From Sipunculus nudus (taxonomy: Eukaryota > Annelida > Sipuncula > Golfingiida > Sipunculidae), in assembly GCA_026874595.1 (NCBI GenBank), contig CM049307.1, positions 43,160,362-43,224,361 of the forward strand: 64,000 nt of DNA, written 5' to 3'. Below are positions 36,243-49,830 of this stretch, piece by piece. Made by a program: the position numbers and the translations under genes. Position 1 is the first letter of the stretch. Each line of letters opens with the position of its first letter. The notes beneath the pieces were generated by a model. It did no database searches and had not been told where the DNA came from. It was given only the letters and a program-made list of their open reading frames with translations.

Positions 36243-39200
36243 AAAATAAATATTTTTTTTAGTTCAGGAAAAGATTCCTTAAGTACATTTCACAGGAAAC
36301 CTGTTATCTGTTATCGGTCAGCGGTAAGACTGATCCTGGGCGTGTATGCAGTGAAGCAGTGAGGATCTGATTGGTATGTTTATGGTGCAGTTATTTGCCA
36401 GTAATGTAGAAGGTTATCAGTGAGACTTTCTCTAAAGATTGAAAAAATAATTTCATAGTCAATTTTATTTTAAACTGATAGCAAATTTAAACCCACATTG
36501 GATGTAATTGATACCTCCTTGGACCCTCTTGCGTGTCTTAATTTCTTGCTCGATAATATTTCAACTGAGATAATATTCTGTACACAGACTGTATATTTGG
36601 CAGCTTTTATACTTTTATTGATGATCTGTAGAACGCACGTAACAAAAAAAAAACGTGCGCCGGTGACAATATGAATGTTGCATCTGTGATCAAAATAAAG
36701 GCGTACTTGCGGGTGCAAACAATAGAAACTATAACTTCTGTGTTTTAATAATGAGAGTACACTTATAGTTAAAGATTTGAAGAACAAAAAATGAGTGAAA
36801 AATCTATAGTGATGGGTACCAGGGAAGATGTAATGTTTACAATTTATTTCCCCCGCTTCCTGTGAAGGGGGGGGGGGGGGATTTGTTTACTCAGCCTGTC
36901 AATCCATGATGATGTCTAACCATTTCCGGATAAGGACCTTTCTAAACATGATCCGATTTCCTTAATTTTGTTAAAATGGCTACCCTGTCCTGGCTAGGAC
37001 TGCTTTTGGTTGCTCCACCTATGTTTATATACTATCTGCGAGCCAAAATGATGTGCGCATCAAACTTTCCATTCGATAACTTATCTACATGCATCCGATT
37101 TCCTTCACATTCGGTATATGTAGGGCATATAATCAGGTTTGAATTACGCTTTTGTGAATAGTTAGGCTGGTTGTATTATTATGAGAAATATTATGTTACT
37201 TTTCGGATTGAAAATGTTTATTTTGTTGCTTTAATGTCGCTTAAAGCTTTGTTCAAGATGAGGCTTGAAGCGCCACGATTATTCAGAGGAAGCATCACCC
37301 TCTACCATTTAAACGCGAGGAGAAATGGGCCATGGCTGTCATGAATAATCGTCTCGACGGCGCTAGGTTTTCTGTTGATTACAATAGTCCCATTAACACA
37401 TAAACGTCGGACAAGTGGATAACTTACTGGTATTCTGAGCGCCTGTTGATCCCTCGAAAATCACTTCCACTCTGCTGTTACGTTTCGAGCTTATCTAAGA
37501 TGTACTTTGGTCAATCTCGATTTCCTATAATTTTAGTGCCATGTTGAACACGTCAGCAATTCACGTATTGTCATGGTAAAAACAGGTGTCAGGTGTGATA
37601 AACTGTTGGCCTAGTGAACTCTATAATCCCTGGAGACACAGTATTGACTATAAAATGAATACCTAAGTGTTCACCTGATACTAAATTTCAGCGGCATTAC
37701 AGCTATAAAAGGCTATATTAATCATTAACTATATTGCTTTAGTTTCTTTTAAAGAGAACATATTTGTATTGGACTTGGACTTGAGTTCCTAATGGCTCGG
37801 ACTCGAAGAGGGTGCACTTGGACGATAAGGGGTCGGACTCGAGTGGCCTGAACTCGGGCTTGTAATCGGACTCGGATGGTGTGGACTCGACTGCATCATT
37901 GTTTAAAGACCTGTTAAATTAAACAGTTCCATCTCGGCCCTATCTAGTCCTGCTAATACACATGGACATATGCCTGTCCTGACGAAAAAGGTCTGTAATA
38001 CGATATTGTGAAGTAAATCTAACTATATAAAGTACATTATTAATGCTCTCCTGCATGGTAGAGCAATTTTACTGTGATGTATTAAACTTATATATATATA
38101 TATAATGTTAAATTATACATTATGAGTATCGGATCTCATAGAACAGCAAAGCATGGAATAAATTTAAAAAAAACATTGTTATTAGTAGAAGACAAAATTT
38201 AGACAAGTTACACTTAATGCTTCATAAGTGAAAGGATTTACCTAAATTTATTCAGATTTACAAAAACATGTCCTTTGGATCAAGTAAAAACGCAGCTTGG
38301 TTTGCTTGCGCCAAAAAGCATGAAAAGTCCTTTTATAACAGTAGTAGTTTTAGTGTTCAGATAATGTTTTCGCTGAATAAATTAGTGATCAGTGAGGTAA
38401 GCAATATACACAGGCCCCTTGCAATCAACAAATTTAGATAATACCACTGTTATAGTTATAAAGAGTCAAGGTAATAACCGAGTGTCAGATGGCCTTCAGT
38501 CACCATAAGTATCAGCTATTTATTTCTGAGGTGACCACGATTATACGAACTAAGCTCATGCATGCACATAAAGTTGACACGGACAGAATGGTATAGATTT
38601 ATTTACAATTATCAAAAATCCCTTATATGCAAACGTCTTTTAGATAAAGTTAAGTGGCAAACAATATAGATCACACTAAATGACGGGCAATGGTCTTGTA
38701 ATACCAGCACTAGGGTTTTTGTATTTCCATAACGTTATCGCTGAGTGAGGTTAGTGATCTGTGAGGTAAGCAAATTGATCACTATCAATCATACAGAAAA
38801 AGCAAAAAGCAAGTGTCAAGTGACAACCTACATAATAAACATCCGGTCATATGGCATAGAATCACTGTGGCCATGAATTACTTTTCACAGCACACGAGAT
38901 ACTTTACATATTTTTGATTACTTCATAATGCAACTTGCACATGACATAATAAAATGCTGTTACCATAAATTGTTTGAAAAAGAACGCAGATACCGTTAAC
39001 AGTGGCCAAAACTAGAACCATCTTCCTCAGAAAAAAAGCAAATCTTTACTAGTTGATTGCAATCGCCGACATCACAAGGCAACGTAACTTAATATATTAG
39101 CTTACGTCCTAAATAAATTTCAAGTGCAAATCTGTTCCAGATTCCTCCATCTATTACTTAGCTACACGGGGCCTATTCTGGGGGTGCCGCAGGAGGCCTT

Positions 39201-39439
39201 GCCCCAACCCACCAGCCTTTGCGTTTAACATTGAGGGAAAGCATTCAAGACAGTAATATTTATTAAGAAAATTAAAGCATAAAAGTATGAAAAATTCAGT
39301 CTTCCGTCAAGATTCGTTATTGTACACTTTCAAATGCAGGTAACAAGCTTTTCCTCTAAGTTTCAGTATTAAAATGGGGCAAGGATAATGAAATAGGCTG
39401 ATTCTATATTAATATATTTTTTTTACATATTTTTAAACT
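36243..39439. other. Unit 3 upstream flank (duplicated, no gene)
   Basis: Colinear with unit 4 (55335-59810): the upstream conserved block, the CCCGCTTCC segment with a G-run at 36868-36880, the 100 bp inverted-repeat element at 37270, the TCGGACTC words at 37770-37890, a short TATATA at 38088-38104, and the 38220-39400 segment. Relative to unit 4 it lacks the hAT-type element and about 350 bp after it. Nothing codes convincingly. Confidence 0.65.
37270..37363. repeat. 100 bp extended inverted-repeat element, copy b
   Basis: The outer arms GCGCCACGATTATT and AATAATCGTCTCGACGGCGC are kept; the inner stem (CTCTACCATTT / GAGGAGAAATGG) is weaker than in copy a. Confidence 0.65.
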
Positions 39440-39769
39440 GCACGAAAAGGGTTGCAGGTGGCGCCGCCAGTTTTTTTTTTTTTTTTTGGCACCGGTTCAC
39501 ATGTGACCCAAAATAATGCTTGGTTTCGGAAAGATCGGTCAAATGGTCTCAGAGGAGTTCTCAGGAAACAAACGCAGCGCCGGTTGAACCCGCATAGTTT
39601 CCGCACAACATTGTTATTGCGCATAAATTGACTTTTCTGCAGAGACCTGCCTACAATGCTTTTCCGTTTATTACCAAACCTAGCGTAAACTGATGAAAAA
39701 GCACTGGTTATATTAAGATTTGAAATTATACCATGCAGCTTGGATTTAAAACTCAAAGTCTATATCCGT
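39440..39769. repeat. Dispersed GGTGGCGCC / TTTCGGAAAGATCGGTC repeat with poly-T
   Basis: GGTTGCAGGTGGCGCC, an 18-base T-run (39471-39488), GGCACCGGTTCACATGTGACC, TTTCGGAAAGATCGGTC and AACAAACGCAGCGCCGG. It is the reverse of 11540-11700, and its first 60 bases match 60308-60365 of unit 4. Confidence 0.75.
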
Positions 39770-41057
39770 TGTATGTTGTACTTCTGTGTCTGAATACGGA
39801 GAGTACTCTACGTTAAGCAGTTAAAGACCAACAAATAAATGAGACATCTATATTGATGGGTACAAGGGTAGATGTAATGTTTGCAATTTATTTTTACTGC
39901 TTCCAGTGAAATGGAGAAATTGGTTTAGTCAGCCTATCTAGCTACAATGATAACTAGCCATTTCGAGATTATGACCTTTCTAAAAATTATCCGATTCCCC
40001 TAAACCTGTTAAAATGGCTGCCCTATCTTGGCTGTGACTGCTTCATGTTGCTCTGCGAGCCAAAATGTTGTGCGCATAAAACTTTCGGTTCCGGACGAAA
40101 ACTGATTTAAATGCATCAAATTTTAATCACGTTTGGTACAATGGTTCTCTTAAATCCTCTTGGATAGAACTGATTTTGTGGGGCCACAATGTTGATCAAT
40201 TGTCTGTGGGTCAAAACGATTTGTACATCAAATTTTCGTTTCTAGGCGATAACTTCTTTTAGATATATTGGCTGGGATTGCCTTTAGTCGCTTCACCGGT
40301 TTGGGCTCTATGTGGGCCAAAATGATTTGTGGTCAATTAATGTCCAGAAAAGATTTAATACTGTAATTAGCTTCCATGTCATAGTTCACTCTTTATTGGA
40401 GTATGGAAAATTGAAGGGTAGGAGTTCAGTTATTTTCAAATTGTCTACTTTACAAACTAAACTTTACTACGTGTACAAAAATGTACATCCATGGCCATCA
40501 GAGATTTAGGCCTCAGGAAGTTACAACTATTGATCTCTGGAACGGGTGTAAGTTGAGAAATTATATTGTGTTCATTTATAAATCTGATCAGATACCATAA
40601 ACCGAATATGGTTTTTTCCGATGTTTGGAATTCTGGAGCCTTCACCTATTCCAAATCATTAATGTTGAAGCGCCACTGAATCCTGATATTGTGATTTTTA
40701 CTGTATTCAGCATAAATGGGTTGTGTACATCACGCATTTAAGTTTGTTGGAAAGTTCTTTTACATCAGCACGCAGCTTCAGGAGGAAAAGACTGAAAACA
40801 ATTTCTTTACTGAATTATTGAAATTACGTGGCTAAAAGGTATACCTGCAGTGTCCGGGTGAGTGATATCAAAAGTAAAAAGTAAGACCTCGTAGATATCT
40901 GATTGATGCCTAAGGGCATATAAATAGGTTTAAATCACGCGTATGTCAATAGACACGCGGTTTGTTTTAATATAAAAAAATGTTATGTTACTTGTCTGGT
41001 CTGGAATGATTAGTTTGATGATTTCATGTCAGTTTTAAGAGGTTGATGAGGTTAGAA

Positions 41058-41150
41058 GCGCCTCGATTATTGAGAGGAAGCATCACCCACTACTTTTTGT
41101 GTTAAAACGTGTTAAACCATGTCCGTCATGAATAATCGTCTCGAGAGCTC
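41058..41150. repeat. 100 bp extended inverted-repeat element, copy c
   Basis: Arms GCGCCTCGATTATT and AATAATCGTCTCGAGAGCTC. The inner hairpin has lost part of its 3' strand (ACTACTTTTTGTGTT without a full partner), so the outer pairing is better kept than the inner. Confidence 0.65.
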
Positions 41151-41719
41151 TAGGTTTTCTCTTAATTACGAAATTCAGATTAACACAAAAGCCGGACATG
41201 TTGAAAACTTATTGGTATTCTGAGCGCCGGCTGTTCCTCCTAGTATCACTCCCAGTCTGATGTTACGTCTTAAGCCAGTCCAAGGTGAATGTTTGTTATT
41301 CCTATCATATTAGTGCCAATGTAAACACGACAGCGATTCACGTTTTGTGATTGCATAAAAACAGGGTCGTCTCTGTCAGGTGTGTTAACTGATGTCCTTA
41401 TGAACTCTATAATCCCTGGAGACACAGGAATTGACTATAAAACAAATACGTTTGTACCTACCTTATATTAAATTTCAGCGACATTATGGCGTTAACAGGC
41501 TTTATTAATCATTTACTAGATTGCTTATTCAATCTGAATCGATGTAAGTGATATGTCTTGACTATTAGCCACATTTGTAGACAGGGTTTGTTATATTTAT
41601 TTCAAGAATAATGGTGATTTTCTAATTGCGACCGATAAACGTCACTCCTAAATAATCAATTAACTTAAGAATATATCGCCTGGTCTATGTTGATTTTAAT
41701 AAATAAGGACCCAGTGATA

Positions 41720-42135
41720 AAGGACTCGGACTCTAGTCCATTTTTTAAGGACTCGGACTTGGAATCGAAGGTCCTAGATTCGGACTTGTATTCGGGCTCG
41801 GAGGTAAGGACTCACGAAATCAGGTGGAGTCCGTCTTCAGTGCAGAAGAAAAGGAAACTGTTACAAAATATATAAAGACTGTACACATGAGTGATCTACC
41901 AACAGAATAAAAAAAGAATATACATTCCGATCTAGTTCTGCATAAGAGGTAAACGTGATTTAACATTCTAGTAAAGGACAGTTGTAAACTAAGGTAAAAT
42001 TTGCATGATTATCTCACATATCCTTTAAAATTTTCTTTTAACTGGAACATTTGTATTGGACTCGGACCTGGGCTCGAGTTCCATATGTCTCAGACTCGAA
42101 GAAAGTTGACTTTGACTCGGACCATGATTTTCGCC
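41720..42135. repeat. TCGGACTC-rich simple-sequence region in the gene-less block
   Basis: GGACTCGGACTCTAGTCC, ACTCGGACTTGGA and GGACTCGGACCTGGGC words recur. Frames such as KDSDSSPFFKDSDLES arise from the repeat. Confidence 0.65.
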
Positions 42136-42163
42136 TGGCGGCTCAGCTAGGAGCTGTGGGGAC

Positions 42164-42439
42164 GTCAGTGAAATGGTTAAGGTGCCGGTCTCATGATCCA
42201 GAGGTCGTGAGTTCGAATCCTGGTCAGACCTCCACCGTGCCAAGACCCTAAGGCAAGGTCCAAATCGCAAGTGTGCCTCTGCCCACCAAGCAGCAGAAAT
42301 GGGTACCAGTAATATACTGGGATGGACAAGCGTCCCATCCAGGAAGGGTTTAACTTATAAGTTGCTTCACGCAACAGAAACCGAGATAAGCTCCAGTCTG
42401 ATTAGCCATTAGGGTCGGGTGTAAGAGCCCAACAGACTT
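42164..42439 (+). mobile_element. Complete tRNA-derived SINE
   Basis: The head 42164-42230 reads like a tRNA: GAAATGGTTAAGGTGCC (D-arm), a CTCATGA anticodon-type loop, AGAGGTCGTGAGTTCGAATCC (variable and T-arm) and GGTCAGACC. The body has TAATATACTGGGATGG, GCGTCCCATCCAGG, GCTTCACGCAACAGAAACCG, and ends near CAACAGACTT. The conserved central part resembles the core domain of widespread invertebrate SINEs, from general knowledge. The anticodon stem has mismatches, so it is not a working tRNA. Confidence 0.8.
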
Positions 42440-43084
42440 AATCTATATGCTGTACATGAATTAACGATGACATTAAATATTAAACTTTTGCACAAGTTGA
42501 AAACTTACTGATATTCTAAGAGTGTCTTGTTCCCCTTGAAATCACTGTCAGTCTGTTGCTACGAATCTATAGATAGTCAAGTTGTACAATATAATATCGG
42601 CCTATTTAGATTTCATGTCATATCAGTGCCGTGGCATGAAGGTCCTTGACATAAGACCTATTCGCAGAGAAAAAAGCCACAGTCGTCTCTGCTAGGTAAA
42701 AAAGGAATTTGGTCTGGTGACGACGTTTTAAACACTGTGGTTCATTTTAATCGGTGTTTCTGAGACACATGCGTGCATTTCATGTATGGATTAAAACATA
42801 CAATATGTCGCGACCTTGCCAATCAACAGGAAAGTCTTTTTAATCACCGTTGTACCGGAGATAATCGATATTTTATGAAATATCTACTCAGAAAATAATA
42901 CTTTTAGTGAAAGCTCAAGGTCAACAATTTTAATCATATCTGAGAAAATTAGAATTGTTTATTATCTTATTCGTATCAGGATAACAGGAATACATTTCTG
43001 ATTAAGTCTTGATATTTGAATAAATACTGTTAAAATATGTCACTCTCAAATAACTGTTAAAATAGTAAAGCTAAATAAGTAGAA

Positions 43085-43137
43085 CCTCGAATATCCGAAT
43101 AGTTTAGGGAACAAAACATTTGTTCGGATATTTGAGG
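43085..43137. repeat. Short hairpin with pogo/Tigger-like terminal sequence, second copy
   Basis: Both 15-base arms are identical to those at 24450-24502; only the loop differs. It was carried by the block duplication. Confidence 0.65.
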
Positions 43138-45062
43138 TTACGGACACGCGAGGTACACCATTTTTTTCACTAGGTATACTGTAACATGCACCAGAAGTTG
43201 GTCGCCGGTTTCGGTTACATTACTCTAGGTGGCGTCACTATATTGCCATACCACGGATAAACCGGTTTAAAATCAACACGCATCGCTGATTAAAACAGGA
43301 ATTTGGCGATTTCTTAAAAGAAAGAAATATTAAGCATGTTTTACGGTATTAGCCAGGTACCGAAAACAGATAGAGAATGGCGATTCTCAGTAGATGAGGC
43401 AAAGTTTGGGAAGTATGATTTGCGTTCCGACAGAGGATCTTGGACTATATTCATGGTTATATTTCTTACATACATGATACTTCAGTATGATTTTTAAAGC
43501 TAAGGTGGCTGAAAGTCATCTGAGATACAGCAATCACCCTTTGTTCGTCGTCCGCCTGGCCCCTTGTCAGGCCGTCATTAACAGGATGGTCTAGAAGCTT
43601 CTTTGTTAATGACCAAGAACATCGCAACATATTGACTAATTCATATTATATAATGCTGCACCAGATAGCGTGACAATCATACGGCCTTAAGGTAGAATGA
43701 AAATCATGCTAATAGTGCTACTATGCTCACGTTCACGTTATAACTGTAACGACGAGGGTTGTCGTTTGACTTAGAAAGCCGTGTCTAGAGGTGTTATTTT
43801 TTTATTGCCAGAAAATGGTTCAATGTGATCCACTAAGAATATCACCGGATTAAAGTCACCATCGTCACAGAGGGGTGGCCCAAGGGGCAAGGTCCGACGG
43901 TCGTAACGATTAGCGGTTTCTTATCTCGCCCAAAGACGCTTTATTCAGATTTGTTCTGCTGCTCTACATCAACGCCTTGAGGTTGACCACTATAAAATGC
44001 CTTGCAAGGTTCCAAAAAGGAACCTCTTTGGAATCGTATGTGACTTTTAGGCGGTGTCAACATAAAATAATTACCTTTACATTTGGATGTTTTATGAAAT
44101 ATATGAAAGGTTATTGCATCGATGTTATGGTCAAATGCCCTACATTTTCATAATTTTACCAAGAACCTTAACGTTTACATAAAGAGGAAGTCGCCATATT
44201 ATATGATGTGTCCCACAGTCCTGTGAAACGTGATTAAGACTGGGACCATGCTTTGACATCACTGTTGTTGGAACTGGAAAAAGCGGGCGTTAAGAAGGGT
44301 CCGTGCAGGGTACCAGTCGATCAACGTCCGCTCACAACAAGGATAACAAGGTTCTTTACGGGATGTATTATTAATATATTAAGTGAAGAACGTGGTAATG
44401 TTGACTGAAAGAATCATTTACTACAAAAGACAACTGAAAAACACAAATCTCTGTTTGTGCCAATCTGTATGAGTTATGTGTACATCCTTTTTATATCACA
44501 AACATTCACCTTTTGGAGCAAACGCTATGCCTCATAGAAGCACTCGATAGCCGCAACAGTGGTATTGATAATCGAATTCGGCTTCTCTCAAAGCCTGTTT
44601 TTTTGGTAATTAAGATGGTTCGATGAGGGGTCGTAAGACCAGCAGGTGGCGCTTTCTAGGCGGAATCAGAAATGAGTCTCTCAAATTATTGTACGCTCTT
44701 TATACACAGCGCTTTACCTATAGGCCTACTACCTATATCGTAAGCGCTGTATGTTTTGACCTCTTATCCTGAATGGCTACACCAGAGGGGAGGACTGTAT
44801 TTTGGTCCAATCAGTTGAGCCCCTGTGCTTGAAGACAAGACGGTTTACCAGCCAAGCGAGGAATACACGGAGTCAATGTTGTTCATTTCGTTTTGAGTGA
44901 CAGCTCATCGCTCCGTTTGAACAGGCCACAGGCTCAGAGGGAATGGCCCATCACGTGGTTTTCACAGGTCCTTGTATACATAGGGTTTTTTCCTTTGGTT
45001 TAAGATGTTCTTTAGTTTTTATTTGCTAGAAGGCGTAATATTTAACAATCTTCGTCCGTCGT

Positions 45063-46100
45063 CGGTTTTTGTATTTTTAAAAGTTTCACGGGGTTCCTTT
45101 TTCGCACTCTATCATTAGTCTAGTAGTATATTTTATTATCATATATGAAACTATGAACTGTAATGACAAAATTATTTCATAAACCGCTGATTTCATGGTT
45201 ATCCAGGTCAACTATTTCTCTGTCCGGATATCGCATATTCAAAAGGTCACGGACGGCTGAGCCGACACGTGCGAAAAGCATTGACCCCGCTGGCTGTAAT
45301 CAGTTCAGGGCCAAGGCTCATTCAAAACAACTCACATTCCACTGTTCTACGGCAATTTGGCCCCATAATGAACTGTGACCTTTAAAATATATCCAAAATT
45401 CACGTCATCACTAGCCAATCAAATATCGTTTTGCGCATCATGAGCATAAGTCCTTTATACAGTTACAAGGTGGCGCTACCCTAGCGGCTACGTTCACTAT
45501 TTTAGTGGCAAATTTTATTTATTAACAATTACTACATACGGCACAATGTGAAAGGGTACCTTCTACTCAATATTCATTTTATGCGGCAGTGGATTACACC
45601 TGGCTTGGCACACATACACGTAATTTTGAAAATATTACTGCCCGGCGGGCATTGACACTTTCCAGACTTCAGTCCTATGCCGGGCGGGAGGAAACACTGC
45701 CAGGCCCGTCAACCGGGTCCGCACATCCCCGCAAAAGGTCACGGTTTTTGCATCTAAGCAAACCGATATTATCTTAAATGGACCCTGTTTTTAATTCTCC
45801 CTGAATCACTTAAATTATTTGTCACGGAGCCTGACGTTGGTATATACGTATGTCACTTCAGTCTTAGTCAGGACAATTAAATTATATGCACGAGGCTCGA
45901 TGGACATCACCACGTAGCTGAAGATAATTCTCAACTGTCGCCAACTATAATTATAATGGCAGCTTCTGAAATTAACGATCATTGCCAGATATATATGCAT
46001 TCAAAACTGCGTGGTTTAAATTTGGCGGTCTGAGATCGACCGTGAATATCGCGAATTTGAAACCACCGCAAATAAGAAGACAACCAGTATATATTTGGCC
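45063..46100. other. Stretch between duplicated blocks, no gene recognised
   Basis: Open frames of 60-71 codons exist on the plus strand but carry no recognisable motif and have no paralogue in the window. This appears to be single-copy spacer. Confidence 0.4.
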
Positions 46101-47074
46101 TTGTTAGGGTTGCCGGCTTTGTCCATTTCAGAAACCTGGATACTGAACTGACGGAAGTTTGTTTACATCCGACTGACTGAAAGTGAAGTCGGCCGTCGGG
46201 CCAGTCATAGGTCTCCGGAAATTCCGGTCCGCACTGCTCCCTCAGCAACGATAAAGTGTGACAGATTGAGTGGTTTATATTCAGATATTTATAGCGAAAT
46301 AGAAAATACTGATAGAGTTGAATATCAGCGAAGAAAGCCGAACGTTTAACCACTCTGTCCAGGCTCTCCTTTCCTTTAAAGACATTTCTTTTCTAATGTA
46401 TGTTAACATCACACCCACATGAATCTGACCTAAAATCAAAATAGTTACAGTTGATCATTCCTGCTTGGATTCCTAATGGTTTGAAGGCGCAGGATATACA
46501 TACAACCTGTTTGGCCCAAACATCCCAATAAGGTTTCATGTTTGAATGACATCATCTGTTTAAGTGAGTACCTCGGCGAAGAACATGATTGTTTTAAACA
46601 TAGAGACTCATATCCCGTTTTTTATACATAAAGATTCGATTTTCTCATTGCATTTTGCCGCTTGGAGCTCTTGATGTTAAAAGGGTTTGAACGACAATAA
46701 GAGGGAGGATAGGCAAGGTTTATCATATGTTCCAGGACTTAGGGTTGTAAGTTTTTGTCAGAAAAGTGCATGAAAGGTTTAATCTACCTTGTGGTTCAAG
46801 ACAACTGTAGGAAATAGCTTTCTATTGTCGATTGATAATTATAAAACAATTATTTATGCTCATTCTGCGTTGTGCTAAATACCCAACATCTGCATTACGT
46901 GTAGCAATCAAATATATATCGCCGCGCGTTTTTGTACTGTGCCACCTCAGTGTCCAAAGTAATATTCCTCCGCCAGAGATGCTCAGCATTCAGAATAAAG
47001 GCTATTTAAAAAAAACTAATACTGGGATAAACTATAATACACATATTATATATAAACACATAACGAACATAAAT
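46101..47074. other. Unit 4 downstream flank, distal part
   Basis: Colinear with 31990-33023 of unit 3, up to the junction AACATAAAT where the 4.25 kb insertion begins. Confidence 0.7.
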
Positions 47075-47894
47075 TAGACGACCAGAGATCGAGCGTTTGC
47101 CGGGAATGACGTAAAGTTAGTCAAATGAACGAGGAACGTCGAAGAGGAAAAAAATAAGCAAACGTTTGTGGAGATAGGATCAATATTACCAAAGTTATGA
47201 AGAAAATAAGATATTGTACTCGTTCAATGACTTTGACCTCTGACCTGTTTAGACAAAACACATAGAACTTGCAGACAGATATAAGATCCATGGAAGTTAC
47301 AAAGTGATTAAATCAAAACTGAGGACTGAAGAATGTTATATGTAAGACGCATGAACCAGCAAGAACGCGATAATGAGACAGCTGACAAACAGACAGATAT
47401 ACTGACAAGTGACACAACATTGAGACCAGATGACTTAACAAGATTATTGGGAAGACTCAGAGGAAGAAAATCAGCAATAGTATTTGTAATTTAGGTTTTA
47501 AGCTTTAGAGATATGGCCAAAAATGATATTTTGGGGAGATTCAAGTGCAGCGGCCCCCAGCGGCCATATCCGGGAAATGAAAAATACTTTTCGAGATATG
47601 AGTGTAAAACATATGAAGACAGGGCATTAAGGTGTTATTAAGTGAGATATCGCAAAGCACTCCCTGGTGGTCATTTTGTGGAACATGAAATACAAGATGA
47701 CCAGAGGTCACGCGCTTGCCGGAAATGGAAATGATACAGACAGATAGACAGAGAGTGCATGTAGAAAGAGTCATATGAATGAGCAACATTGTGGGGGCAG
47801 CAGAAACGGATAATATGTTTATTTATGCATGCTGACCTTTAACAGCTGCATATCTTTCTAGTGTAAAAGGGACCAAGTTCAAAATTTTTTCATG

Positions 47895-48665
47895 AAATCC
47901 CGTTAATCTCGTTTGACAAGAAGCAGAGAGACGTTTTCAGGTTTGTCATGTCAAGCTGGCCAAATGATATGAAATGCCGAAAACTAGACCTGTCTAGCTA
48001 TAAAAGCCGCTGAGTTATAAGCATTTGCATGAAATCTCGTGTTTTCTCGTTTGACGGGAAATGGTGCGAGCTTTGGTGAGATTTCCAGTTTTGTCATGTC
48101 AGGTTTGTCAAATATTACAAAATGCCGGAAACTAGACCTGTCTAGCTGCAAAAGTCGCTGTGTTATCAGCATTTACGTGAAATCATGTTTTTTTTCTCGT
48201 TTGACGAGATATGGTGCAGGATTTGGCCAGTCTTGTAGATTTGTCATATCAAACTCTCTAAATGTTATGAAATGGCGAAAACTGCATCTGTCTAGCTGTA
48301 AAAGTCGCCGAGTTATCAGCATTTCTGTGAAATCTCCTTTTTTATCGTTTGACGAGATATGGTGCGAGATTTGGCCAGTCTTGCAGGTTTGTCATGTCAA
48401 GCCGTCCAAATGTTACCATTTGCCAAAAACTAGACCTGAGTAGCTGTAAAAGTCGCCTAGTTATAAGGATTTCCATGATATCTCGTTTTTTTCTCGCTTG
48501 ACGAGATATGGTGCGAGATTTGGCCTGATTTATTTTCTGGCGTGTCAAGCTGGTCATATGTTATGAAATGCCGAAAACTAGACCTGTGTAGCTGTAAAAG
48601 TCGCCGAGTTATAAGCATTTCCGTGAAATCTCGTTTTTTCTCGTTTGACGATAAACCGAGCGAAA
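47895..48665. repeat. Tandem repeat, about 148 bp monomer, five to six copies
   Basis: TCTCGTTTGACGAGATATGG-like words recur at about 47906, 48047, 48196, 48345, 48493 and 48640, each followed by TTTGTCATGTCAAGC, AAACTAGACCTGTCTAGCTG and AAAGTCGCCGAGTTAT variants. A single further monomer sits at 49090. It lies wholly inside the 4.25 kb insertion. Confidence 0.9.
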
Positions 48666-49254
48666 TTTGACGAGACTTGCAATTGAATGACTTAGAACCA
48701 AGGGGAAGCAGCCTTCTGCAAAAAACTAGACCCTTGAAACATAAATATTAACCGAGATAGAAGCCAAAAACTGCATATTTCAGATCGTCAAGTTTAACCC
48801 ACAAATTTGGTAACCATGGTAACGGCAGCACAAAGCTACATGTGCGGAGGAATAAGCCAATGTTCCTAGTTTAAGATACAATGATAAAAATTGTGCCATG
48901 TTTAAAATTATTTTAGATATTGCAGAAAAATGATATGTTATAGTGTTTCAGGTACCACGCCCCCTGGTGGCTATTTCCAAAAAATGAAAAACTGATTTCG
49001 AGATATTTATAAATAACACAAAATATATCAATTTCAAAGCCATTGTTAAAAAAAATGCAACCTGTAGGTCATATTTAATGAAATCTCGAAGACTCTCGTT
49101 TGACGAGAAATGGTGCGAGATTTGGCGAGACTTTCAGTTTTATCATGTCAAGCTGCCTATAAGGTACATAATAACTAAAACCAGACGTCTGTAGCTTAAA
49201 AATTGACAAAGTTACAAAAAATTGTCGTGTTATTTCCAATTTCCATGATTTTTG

Positions 49255-49539
49255 CCCAAAAAATGTAACCATGGTAACGGCAAATTTAAGTAAGCTACAT
49301 GTCAAAAGAAAGGCCAGGTGATGACGAAAAAAATGAGCTATTGCAGAAGTGGATAAGCCTATTTATGGCGAAGTTATAGTGCAAAAACCGTTAACCATAC
49401 CTGTCGTGACCTTGACCCTTGACCTTGGAGCAATGTTGACCAAAAACAATAGGGCACCTAGAAATCGGTTTGTCAATCAAGCCTGTAAGTTTCAAGTTGA
49501 TTGATGCAAAAGTGTGGCCTGGAGAGTCGTGACAAACAA
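49255..49539. repeat. 285 bp direct repeat, first copy
   Basis: From CCCAAAAAATGTAACCATGG to GAGAGTCGTGACAAACAA, almost identical to 49831-50115, at an offset of 576 bp. The near-identity points to a recent internal duplication in the element. Confidence 0.95.
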
Positions 49540-49830
49540 TCAAAACTCAAAAGTTTTACCCCAAAAATAGCGCACTTTTTCACCTATGCGCAAAAATAAG
49601 CCCATGGACTCTAGTTTAAGGTGCTGTGATGGAAATGGCCCAATGTTTAATAGTTGTGGAGGTATAGGACCAAAACAAATTTTCATGTTTTTTCATCTGC
49701 AACGCCCCCTGGCGGCCATTTCCAAAATCTGAAAAAACAATTTCGAGATATTCTTATGTTACATAAAATATCTCAGAATCAGAGCGATTGCTGCAAATTT
49801 GAAAAATATCATGAAATTCCATGATTTCTC

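Larger units (their letters stand above)
39770..45062. other. Gene-less duplicate of a cGLR upstream flank
   Basis: The block begins with the sequence that lies about 600-900 bp upstream of the genes (ACTTCTGTGTCTGAATACGGAG, ACCAACAAATAAATGAGACATC, TTACTGCTTCCAGTG) and continues colinearly with 19500-28440 of unit 2, minus the 1.86 kb element and the poly-C duplication. The gene and its proximal 600 bp are absent; the left boundary abuts a dispersed repeat. It therefore marks either a lost fifth gene or a duplication that started inside the flank. Confidence 0.7.

Noticed and set aside
42164-42230. A tRNA gene
   Set aside because: Anticodon stem mismatches and a long conserved non-tRNA body show a SINE head.
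47895-48665. CRISPR-like regularly spaced repeats
   Set aside because: The whole 148 bp unit repeats with divergence, without distinct spacers, in a eukaryotic transposon context.
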